NCBI GenBank assembly: GCA_018333895.1
Contig: JAGXSJ010000114.1
Location: 1-32,598 of the forward strand
Direction of reading: 5' to 3'
Source: Truepera sp.
GTDB taxonomy: Bacteria; Deinococcota; Deinococci; Deinococcales; Trueperaceae
DNA length: 32,598 bases
Shown: one piece after another, positions 1-7,400 of the stretch
Layout of the letters: each line of letters opens with the position of its first letter
How positions within the stretch are numbered: position 1 is the stretch's first letter
Made by a program: the position numbers and the translations under genes
The notes under the pieces: generated by a model
Seen by the model: the letters and a program-made list of their open reading frames with translations, nothing else
The model's database searches: none
Told to the model about the DNA's origin: nothing

Positions 1-801
1 TCATGCCGTCCGCCAGCTCTCCAGCTTCCGCTTGAGGGGGTCCAGCAACAGGTACTCTACTAGCAGCAGCAGACCCACCACGGCGGCGATCCAGGCCATG
101 GTGGCGGCGGTATCCAGGTGGGAGCGGGAGACCGCCAGGGCCGCGCCCACACCGTCGGCGGTAGCCAGCAGCTCGGCCATCACCGCCACCTTCCAGGACA
201 TGGCCAGGGCCACCACCCAGGCCGGAAACAGGTAAGAGACCACATGGGGCAGGTAGATGTCGGTCAGGATCATGCGCCCCGGCAGCCGATAGGCGCGGGC
301 CAGGTTGCGCAGCTGGCCGTCCAGGGTGTGGGCGCCCTGCAAGGCGGCCACGAAGATGATGGGAAAGGTAACGATGAACACGGTAAAGACCGGTGTGGCG
401 TCCCCGGCGCCGAACCACAGCACCGCCAGCACCAGCCAGGCGATGGGAGGCGTGCCTAACAGCAGGGTGATGACAGGGCGGGACATTAGCTTGGCGGTTA
501 CGGACAGCCCGGCCAACAGGCCCAGCGCGCTGCCCACCACCAGGGACAGGGCGAACCCCGCCAGGGCGCGCCGCGCAGTGGCAGCCAGCTCCGACCAGCC
601 GCCGCCTTCTGCCAGCAGTCCGACCAGGGTGGTAAAGGTGACCCAGGGACTGGGCAGGATCAGCTCGCTGTAAAACCGGCTGCCCCAGTCCCACAGGGCC
701 AGGAAGATTAGCAGGCCGAACGCTGCGCACCAGCCTCGCCACAGATAGCCTAGCCAGGCGCGCGGGGCTTTATCTGGCTGAGGGGTAGTAGAAGCCGGCA
801 T
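1..801 (-). CDS. ABC transporter permease, NitT/TauT/SsuC type
   Basis: Inner-membrane permease of an ABC importer of the nitrate/taurine/sulfonate/thiamine-precursor class; substrate not predictable. The 266-residue product has about six hydrophobic segments and the BPD_transp_1 layout: a first helix near residue 30 (FGLLIFLALWDW), the LILPSPW motif that SsuC/TauC proteins carry after it, and a cytoplasmic coupling loop near residues 165-185 (LRNLARAYRLPGRMILTDIYLPH) in the EAA-loop position. The TGA stop is at bases 1-3, so the gene is complete. The ATG overlaps the end of the upstream binding-protein gene by 32 bp, with AGGTGG four bases before it, indicating coupled translation. The partner ATPase is absent here and would be expected beyond the left edge. 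Family assignment is firm; substrate is unknown. Confidence 0.9.
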   Translation of the reverse strand: MPASTTPQPDKAPRAWLGYLWRGWCAAFGLLIFLALWDWGSRFYSELILPSPWVTFTTLVGLLAEGGGWSELAATARRALAGFALSLVVGSALGLLAGLSVTAKLMSRPVITLLLGTPPIAWLVLAVLWFGAGDATPVFTVFIVTFPIIFVAALQGAHTLDGQLRNLARAYRLPGRMILTDIYLPHVVSYLFPAWVVALAMSWKVAVMAELLATADGVGAALAVSRSHLDTAATMAWIAAVVGLLLLVEYLLLDPLKRKLESWRTA

Positions 802-1777
802 CCGGCCACCTGCCGCCTACTAAGGCCGGCTCCCTTAGCAGCAGCCGGGCAAAGAAGGCCTCCAGCTCCGGCTGGGCTTCGGCCGCCTCAACAAAGCGCA
901 GCTGGCTCACAGCGATGGAGTCTGCCACCGCCTCAGCGGTGAGCAGATCGATCCGCCGGGCCACCAGCTCACCGCACTCGGCGGCGTGATCCTGGCACCA
1001 CTGCAGCGACGCCGCATAGGCGGCCTGAAAGCGCGCTACCAGCGCGGCATCCTTTCGGGCCTCGCCCAAGACGGCGATGCCTGCCTGAGGTAGGCGCGGC
1101 GCGGTCTCAAAGACACGGCCCCACTCGCTCTGCAGATCTACGCTGCGGGACAGGCCCGGGACTCGTCGCAAGGCCATGGAGGCCGAGGGCTCCGAGAGCA
1201 AGGCGTGGTTCACTACCCCCGCAACCAGGAGCTGCATGGCATCCGGCGGGCCGGCCACGTAGCGCAGCGTGAAGTCGCGCTGCGGGTCCAACCCCTGGCC
1301 TTCTGCCACCAGGCCAAAGACGATGTCGGGCATGTCGCCCCGGAAGGGTATGGCGATCTCCTGACTCTTGAAATCTGCTAGGGTCTGTAGCGCCGGATCC
1401 CGCGAGACCAGCCATAAGACCCCCCAGACCGAGACATTGAGCAGGTTCAGCTCCACCCCGCGGTTATACAGGTTGGCAGCTACGTTGCTGGGCATGGCGA
1501 TGAAATCCGCCCGGCCTTCCAGGGCTAGCACCCGCAGCTGATCCGGGTTGCGCCAGAACACTAGCTCCACCTGGTCGGCCACCTCCTGTAAGGCGCCACT
1601 CTCCACCATGTGGATGAGGGGATAGGAGACCGTGCCCGCGGGACCCGCCAGCACCAGCTTGGGCAGCTTAGCCGCCTGCGCTGAGCCGACCGGGATAACC
1701 AATAAAACCAGTAGCGCCGCCAAGAGAGCTAGCGCCCTTGGCAGGAGGGTAGGTGGTTGGATTGAAGGGGATAGCAT
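770..1777 (-). CDS. ABC transporter substrate-binding protein, NMT1/SsuA-like
   Basis: Exported solute receptor feeding the overlapping permease. 335 residues. Residues 1-36 form a signal peptide: a hydrophobic run LALLAALLVLLVIPVG and a likely cut after AQA. The mature part has the two-lobe NMT1/NitT-TauT pattern: LVLAGPAGTVSYPL at the start, FIAMPSNVAANLYNRG, and an ADFKSQEIAIPFRGDMPDIVF segment typical of this superfamily. There is no lipobox Cys. The ATG is preceded by AAAGGAGA six bases upstream. The gene is downstream of a methyltransferase and upstream of the permease in one operon. Ligand candidates for the family include sulfonates, nitrate/nitrite and pyrimidine precursors; nothing in the sequence selects among them. 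Confidence 0.88.
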   Translation of the reverse strand: MLSPSIQPPTLLPRALALLAALLVLLVIPVGSAQAAKLPKLVLAGPAGTVSYPLIHMVESGALQEVADQVELVFWRNPDQLRVLALEGRADFIAMPSNVAANLYNRGVELNLLNVSVWGVLWLVSRDPALQTLADFKSQEIAIPFRGDMPDIVFGLVAEGQGLDPQRDFTLRYVAGPPDAMQLLVAGVVNHALLSEPSASMALRRVPGLSRSVDLQSEWGRVFETAPRLPQAGIAVLGEARKDAALVARFQAAYAASLQWCQDHAAECGELVARRIDLLTAEAVADSIAVSQLRFVEAAEAQPELEAFFARLLLREPALVGGRWPDAGFYYPSAR

Positions 1778-1837
1778 TGATCTCTCCTTTCATTTGACCA
1801 GCAGTAAGAGCATGACCATCGGCTCCATGCTGACCAT

Positions 1838-2698
1838 TCATGGCTTGACTGCCACCAGCGCAACGGCGCTCAGGTTATTCGCATAGCGGTTGAGTATGGC
1901 CCGCATCTGCAGGACCCGTCTCCGGGCAGCGGGCGTGCGCAGGATATTGAAGGCGATCTTCAGTGCGCGCAGTATCCCTTCGTCCGCTACCATCCGCGCC
2001 GGTTTGAGCAGGTGCATCGGGTTGGTAGCCTCGAACTTGACCTGTAGCCCCGCCCCTGCCAGTAGCGCCCTCCACTCCCCCACTGTCAGCGGGCGGGCAT
2101 TCACGCGGATGGCCTGAGCCAGTTCGCGCTGGATCTCCTGCTTCATCTCTTCAGCTAGGTTGTCCGGCTTAAGACAGAGTTCATGGATCCCATAGCGCCC
2201 GCCCGATCTCAACAGGCGTACCGCCTCCTGCACGATCCTGGCCTTTTGCGCATCACTTTGCATAGTCAGCATGGCTTCGCCGTATACAACCGAGGCAGAC
2301 CCTGATGCCAGCCCGCTCTGCCCGGCATCTCCCACGATGATCCGCCGGGCTGGCCCAGCCACTGCTCGGCGCGCCATGGCCGCAGCCGACTCGTCGCGCT
2401 CGACACCGGTATAGCTGCGGGGCTGGCGCAGCAACACTAGCCCGGCAGTGAATCCCAGCCCTGGCGCGAATTCGACCACGTCATCGGCTGGGGTGATTTT
2501 CAGCGCAGTAATCAGTTTCTCGGTCAGTTCACGACCACCCGGACGCAACACCCGCTTGCCCATACGCGCCAACAGCCAGTGACCAGGCGCCTTGTCCAGC
2601 TCTGGGCCGCTTACTGCTAGCGTATCGTGCTCTTTGCTGGGCGCTGAGGCACTTGTGAGCTTGCCGCTTAGGCTTTCCGGCCGGCCTTCAGTAGGCAT
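1838..2698 (-). CDS. Class I SAM-dependent methyltransferase
   Basis: Rossmann-fold methyltransferase of unknown acceptor. Motif I is VVEFAPGLGFTAGLVL (the usual D/E-hxPGxG glycine loop), followed by the acidic post-I residue in YTGVERD and a motif-II-like region VVYGEAMLTM; LLRSGGRYGIHELCL is the motif III strand. The C-terminal third is helical and basic (TPAARRRVLQMRAILNRY) and may sit on the acceptor or membrane. I chose the ATG at 2698 (286 residues): AGGGAG lies 10 bases upstream and the ATG overlaps the stop of a small upstream ORF. A GTG at 2743 would add 15 residues and has a poorer ribosome site. It is the first recognisable protein gene of an operon with an ABC importer, so it may act on the imported compound; that is inference. 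Confidence 0.85.
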   Translation of the reverse strand: MPTEGRPESLSGKLTSASAPSKEHDTLAVSGPELDKAPGHWLLARMGKRVLRPGGRELTEKLITALKITPADDVVEFAPGLGFTAGLVLLRQPRSYTGVERDESAAAMARRAVAGPARRIIVGDAGQSGLASGSASVVYGEAMLTMQSDAQKARIVQEAVRLLRSGGRYGIHELCLKPDNLAEEMKQEIQRELAQAIRVNARPLTVGEWRALLAGAGLQVKFEATNPMHLLKPARMVADEGILRALKIAFNILRTPAARRRVLQMRAILNRYANNLSAVALVAVKP

Positions 2699-2816
2699 TT
2701 TGACCACGCTCCCTAAGCGGGCGCTTTGCGGCCAGGTCAGCACGGTTTTGGCAGTGCTCCTCGAGCGCGCCGATACACTCTGTGTTGCTGTAGAGACGGT
2801 TAGCGATGGCTATCAC
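2688..2816 (-). CDS. Putative 42-residue small protein, translationally coupled to the methyltransferase
   Basis: Small unrecognised ORF in the leader of the methyltransferase operon. It starts with GTG at 2816, preceded by GGGAGGG with a 7-base spacer, the best ribosome-binding site in the operon. It runs 42 codons and stops with TGA at 2688-2690, just inside the methyltransferase gene (ATG at 2698), an overlap typical of translational coupling. The peptide begins MIAIANRLYSN, has two cysteines (residues 14 and 22) in a predicted helix and a basic C-terminus (residues 31-37, KRPLRER). No signal peptide or membrane segment. It may be a genuine small protein or a leader ORF whose translation opens the methyltransferase start. 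Confidence 0.5.
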   Translation of the reverse strand: MIAIANRLYSNTECIGALEEHCQNRADLAAKRPLRERGQNAY

Positions 2817-2838
2817 GGGTTATCCCTCCCGCACGGAT

Positions 2839-2865
2839 TAATTCCGAGTCAAATGCTCGGTATTA
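2839..2865. promoter_or_regulatory. Operator-like dyad at the transcription start of the methyltransferase operon
   Basis: Imperfect palindrome of the form TAAT-n-CCGAG-N7-CTCGG-n-ATTA, with both five-base inner arms and both four-base outer arms complementary. It covers the predicted start site of the promoter at 2871-2899. A weaker copy, CCGAC-N7-CTCGG (2889-2905), overlaps the -35 box. The pair looks like a repressor operator set. The wide AT-flanked dyad resembles sites of winged-helix regulators such as the Rrf2 family, but the regulator cannot be named from this. Confidence 0.5.
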
Positions 2866-2870
2866 GTCGA

Positions 2871-2899
2871 ACGATAGCAGGTTTAAATCCGACTGTCAA
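2871..2899 (-). promoter_or_regulatory. Consensus sigma-70-type promoter of the methyltransferase/ABC operon
   Basis: On the minus strand TTGACA (2899-2894), a 17-base spacer, then TATCGT (2876-2871). TGC directly before the -10 makes it an extended -10. The predicted transcription start is near 2864, about 50 bases before the small ORF and 165 before the methyltransferase ATG. This is the closest match to the bacterial consensus in the window. Confidence 0.75.
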
Positions 2900-2973
2900 G
2901 CTCGGTTATTGAATTCTTGGCTTGGGGTGTCGAGCTGACTCGGTGCGATGATCGAAGCCCTAGCGCCTGGCGG

Positions 2974-4272
2974 TTAAGAGAAGCCTGTGTGCTTAAGCAG
3001 CGGCCTACCCGCTAGGTAGACCTCGGCTACGCTCTCCTGGCGCGCCAGCGTAAACAGCGCCCCCAGCGTAGCCTCCGCCGAAGGGCTATGTTGCAGCACG
3101 GCCTCGAGCGTACTCCCAGCGGGCGGGCGCAGCAACACGAAGTCAGCGCTCTTGCCGGGCGTTAGGTCTCCTACCTCGGCGGCCAATCCGAGCGCCTCGG
3201 CCCCGGCGCGCGTCGCTAGGTAGAGGAGTTGAGCCGGGGTGAGCGGGTGACCTTGCAGCATCTGCCCCTGGTAAGCCGCTAGCGCTTCGCCGAGCAGGCA
3301 CAGGCCGGTCCCAGCCCCCACGTCGGTGCCGAGGGCCACGGTGAGGTTATGAGCCAGGTGGCGGCGCAGCGGGAACAGGCCGCTGCCCAAAAAGGCGTTG
3401 CTGCTCGGGCAGTGAGCTATGCTCGAGCCCCCCCTGGCCAGCCGCCTGAGCTGCTCATCGCTGGCGTGCAGGTTGTGAGCAAAAACCGAGCGCGACCCCA
3501 CCAAGCCGAAGTGCTCATAGGTAGCCAAGTAGTCCTCAGCCCAGGGAAAGAGCGCGGCGACCGCAGCGACCTCCGCGGCGGTTTCATTAAGGTGGGTGGT
3601 GAAAAAAACGCCGGGAGCCTCTTGTAGCAGAGCGCGGCACACCTCCAAGAGCGCCTCGCTGCAAGAGAGCGAGAAGCGCGGCGTTACCGCATAGCGCACC
3701 CTCCCGCGCCCGTGCCAGGCTGCTAGCAGCGCCCGGCTCTCCTGGTAGGCCCGCTCCGGAGTAGTGTGCAGGGCCGGTGTTAGCTGCCGGTCGCCTAATA
3801 CCAGCCCGCTGGTGATGCGCAACCCTAGTTGCTCGGCTTCCTCGAAAAAGACCTGCATGGCCCCGGCGAAGTGCGCACCGAATACTAAAGCCGCGGTAGT
3901 GCCGTTGCCGACCAGAAGCCGCAAAAACTGCCGTGCCTGCCTGCGGGCATAGCCCGGCTCGGCAAACGCCTCCTCATGCGGCAGGGTACGGGTGTTAAGC
4001 CAGTCGAGCAGGCCCAAGCCCATCGCACCCACTATCGGGAGCTGCGGATAGTGTACATGGGTGTCAATTAGTCCGGGCAGCAGGATACTCCCACGATGAT
4101 CGCTGACTGGCGCCTCGGCATAGTCCCGCCGCAGCGCGGCAAACTCCCCTACCGCCAGGATGCGCCCCTGGGCAAAGGCGATAGCGCCGTCCGCGACGGC
4201 TGCTAGCGCAGCCGCCTGGGTAAAGGGATTGCCGGGGGTGTGAAATAGCTGGGCGCGGAGCAAGGTAGTCAT
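2974..4272 (-). CDS. guaD: Guanine deaminase
   Basis: Amidohydrolase-superfamily enzyme converting guanine to xanthine in purine salvage and catabolism; cytoplasmic. 432 residues from the chosen start, close to the usual guanine deaminase length of about 440. Visible motifs: metal-binding PGLIDTHVHYPQ near residue 65, TTHLNE in the middle, SVFAHNLH, then HCPSSNAFLGSGLFPLRR and the terminal metal Asp in VALGTDVGAGT. PQ after the HxH motif and the NAFLGSG segment favour guanine deaminase over cytosine or chlorohydrolase relatives. I chose ATG 4272 (MTTLLRAQ) because the frame opens further upstream only with non-family sequence and an AGGGA lies before this ATG. It diverges from the glucanase gene across 194 bp and ends 75 bp before the next operon's -35. 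Confidence 0.88.
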   Translation of the reverse strand: MTTLLRAQLFHTPGNPFTQAAALAAVADGAIAFAQGRILAVGEFAALRRDYAEAPVSDHRGSILLPGLIDTHVHYPQLPIVGAMGLGLLDWLNTRTLPHEEAFAEPGYARRQARQFLRLLVGNGTTAALVFGAHFAGAMQVFFEEAEQLGLRITSGLVLGDRQLTPALHTTPERAYQESRALLAAWHGRGRVRYAVTPRFSLSCSEALLEVCRALLQEAPGVFFTTHLNETAAEVAAVAALFPWAEDYLATYEHFGLVGSRSVFAHNLHASDEQLRRLARGGSSIAHCPSSNAFLGSGLFPLRRHLAHNLTVALGTDVGAGTGLCLLGEALAAYQGQMLQGHPLTPAQLLYLATRAGAEALGLAAEVGDLTPGKSADFVLLRPPAGSTLEAVLQHSPSAEATLGALFTLARQESVAEVYLAGRPLLKHTGFS

Positions 4273-4295
4273 GGCGGATCCCTGTATTCTATATT

Positions 4296-4321
4296 CCATA
4301 CGATCACGCCATGCGATCACG
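4296..4321. repeat. 13-bp tandem direct repeat upstream of guaD
   Basis: CCATACGATCACG followed immediately by CCATGCGATCACG, one mismatch, 24 bp upstream of the guaD ATG in the divergent spacer. It lies in the position where a guaD regulator would bind; an AT-rich -10-like TATAGAAT lies on the guaD strand just downstream of it (4286-4293). Confidence 0.6.
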
Positions 4322-4384
4322 GCGGTCAAAAAGGGCGCGGGGGCAGCCGAGCGCAGCTCAACTTTGCTAACTTTGCTTGCATAC

Positions 4385-4414
4385 TTGCATCCCCCATTTA
4401 AGTCCTGTTATAGT
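4385..4414 (+). promoter_or_regulatory. Probable promoter of the glucanase-mal cluster
   Basis: TTGCAT (4385-4390), 18-base spacer, TATAGT (4409-4414), 52 bases before the glucanase ATG at 4467. Upstream lie two ACTTTGCT direct repeats (4361-4368 and 4370-4377, 9-bp period) and another TTGCAT (4377-4382), a plausible activator or repressor site for sugar control. Confidence 0.5.
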
Positions 4415-4466
4415 AAGGGCAGTCGTTAGGTGGTTGGTTCAGAGTTATCCAAGGGAGTGGATATAT

Positions 4467-7400
4467 ATGGCGATCCCGGGCCATCTGGGACTGTCTCGAT
4501 CCAGCCAGTGTGCAACCGCAACCACCTCTTTGGTGGAGTTGGCGGAGCGCGGTTGGTTTACAACCCTCCTCAGGCTGATCGGGGCGCTCTTCGTTGTTTT
4601 TGCCGCCAGCCTGCCCGGCACGGCCCAGATTCGGACCGAACTCACTCTGCATAACACCTATCAAGAGCTCTTTCGCTATCCATTCGGCGCCGCGCCGACC
4701 GGTGAACAAGTGCGGCTGCGGCTGCGGGTGGGAAGTGGCGACGCCCAGGCGGTCACTGTCTCGTATTGGGATCATGCGCGGCGGGTCAGAACGGCGCGGG
4801 GGATGGAGATCGTTGGCCACTCGCCCGACGGGGGCTACGAATACTGGGAGGCGTTTCTCTATTCCGAGGTCCCCACAATCCTCTGGTATCACTTCGTTAT
4901 TGAAGGCCGCGATAGGGCAACGGTTTACTACGGCGATCCGGGGCAGGGCGGTGGCGCAGGCCGCGCCGTCCCCCGCAACCCCGATGACTTCCAGTTGACG
5001 ATCTACGACCGGGAGTTCCGCACCCCGGATTGGAAGAAGAATGCGATCACCTATCAGATCTTCCTCGACCGCTTCTACGACGGGGATCCGACCAACAACC
5101 ACGCTGCCGACGAACGCGGTTTTCGCGGCGGTGCGCCACTAGAGCATCGCGAGTGGGGAGAATTGCCCGACAATCCGCGCGAGCAGGGAGTGAACCCTGC
5201 CTATGCTGGTGACGGGGTCTGGAACAACGACTTTTTCGGGGGCGATCTGGCCGGGGTGATCGCGCGGCTTGACTACCTGGCCGAACTCGGCGTAGGGGCG
5301 ATCTACTTCAACCCCATTTTTGAGGCGGCGAGCAACCACAAGTTCGACCACGGTGACTATGAGAATATCGACCGCATATTCGGCGATAACGCCCTCTTCA
5401 AGGAGCTGGCGCGCCAAGCCAGAGAGCGGGGCATCCACCTGATCCTCGACGCCTCGTTTAACCACGTCGGCGATGATTCCCGCTACTTTGATCGCTACAG
5501 CCGGTGGCCGAACGATATCGGCGCCTACGAGTACTGGTCCGCAGTCTTTAACCTGATGGCGGCGGCAGGGCTCTCTCAAGCCGCGGCCGAAGAACGGGTG
5601 CGAGCGGAGTTCAGCGCCCAGGGCCTAACCGACTTTACCTTCACTGAGTGGTTTACCCTCGAGAACCGCAGAGTCGGCGCAGGGACCGGTCTGTACGGCG
5701 GGGAACGCTTTGATTATGAAGGCTGGTGGGGGCTGGAGAGCCTGCCGGTGATCCGCGCCCCGGGCGGAAGTGAGCTAAACCTGACAACCTTTGCTGACTA
5801 TATCATCCGCGCTGAGGATTCGATCGCCCGCCGCTGGATAAGCTACGGCTCGAGCGGCTGGCGGCTTGACGTCTCTCCGGAGGTGGCGCACGACTTCTGG
5901 GCCGAGTTTCGCCGCCATATCAGAAACATCAGCTTCCCGCACGGCAAGCCGATCATGATCGCTGAGAACTGGCACGACGCCACCCTCGACCTGCTTGGCG
6001 ATACCTTCGACTCGACCATGAACTACCGCTTCCGCAACGCCGTGCTCGAGTTTGTCCTGCAGGGTAACGCCGATACCTTCGACCGCATCCTGACTGAGAT
6101 CTACGAGGACTATCCGCGTGAGGCGTTCTACGCCATGATGAACCTGCTTGAATCGCACGACACCGAGCGCATTTTAAAAACTTTTGGCGATCTCGAGCCA
6201 GATACCTTCGCCGACCGCGAGCGGGCGGCCGGGATGAGCCCGGAAGAGATCGATACCGCGAACGCACTGGCGCAGGCGCGCTTGAAAATGGCGGCGATCT
6301 TAAAGCTGAGTTATCCTGGCTCACCGACCCTCTACTACGGGACCGAGGTTGGCCTGACCGGACAGCGCGACCCTGACAGCCGCCGCACCTTCCCGTGGGA
6401 ATTAGTCACAGATGATAACGCGCTCCTCAATCACTACCGCAAGCTGGCTGCAATACGTAATGACAACCCGGTGCTGCGGACGGGTGATCTTATCACCCTG
6501 CACGCCCAGGGCGGAACCTACGCGATTGGCAGACGGCTCCTGGGAGAGAGCGATGCACTCGGCCTTAGCGAGCACACGATCAACTACCACACCGGCGAGG
6601 CTGTGACGATCGCCGATCACAACGCGCTGGCGGTCGTCGTGGTGAGTCAGACAGGCGAGGACGAGCTGCGCCTCGACCTCTCCGGATTCGTGCGCGACGG
6701 GGCGGTCTTTACCGATCTGCTGAACAACAATGAGTATATGGTGACAAACGGCGGGATCACCCTGGAGATCCCCCGCTTAGGGGGCGCGATCTTAGTCGCC
6801 CGTCACGGCCCGCAGGATCTCCTGCCGCCGGCGCCGCCGACCGGGATTATCGCCGGCTCGTACGATCGGCGGGTGGAGATCAGTTGGGAGCCGGTCGCGG
6901 ATGCCGCCTCGTACAACATCTATCGGACCACGATCATCGGCGGGCATTACGAGCGGATCGCTACTAGCCTGCTTGAAACAAGCTTTACCGACCTTGGGGT
7001 CGAGAATATGACTCGCTACTTTTACACCGTTACCGCTGTCGACAAGGCGGGTAATGAGAGCGCGAAGTCAGTTCACGCCGCGGCTGTTCCCTCAATCCCA
7101 GTCGATCGGATCATTTTGCAGCCGTTCGCCCTTCTCGGCGGTGAGCATACGATCGGAGTGGGAAGAGAAATTGAACAGCTCGTCGCTGCCGTTTACGCCG
7201 CCGGTGTAACCGATGCGCCCGGGCAGGGCGCCGGGATCACCGCGCAGTTCGGTTTCGGCCAGGATCCGGATTTAACCACCTGGAACTGGCTGCCGGCCAA
7301 CTACCTTGGCGATCAGGATGGGGCCGACCTCTACTCCGGCGGGTTCGTCCCTGAGCAGCTTGGTGACTGGTTCGTTGCGCTCAGGTTTTCCACTAATGGC

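Noticed and set aside
4398-5102. Long minus-strand frames inside the glucanase gene (also 5139-5579, 7620-8423, 8526-9128)
   Set aside because: No recognisable domains, no ribosome sites, and they lie wholly opposite a gene with full GH13 motifs; GC-rich codon use opens the antisense frame.
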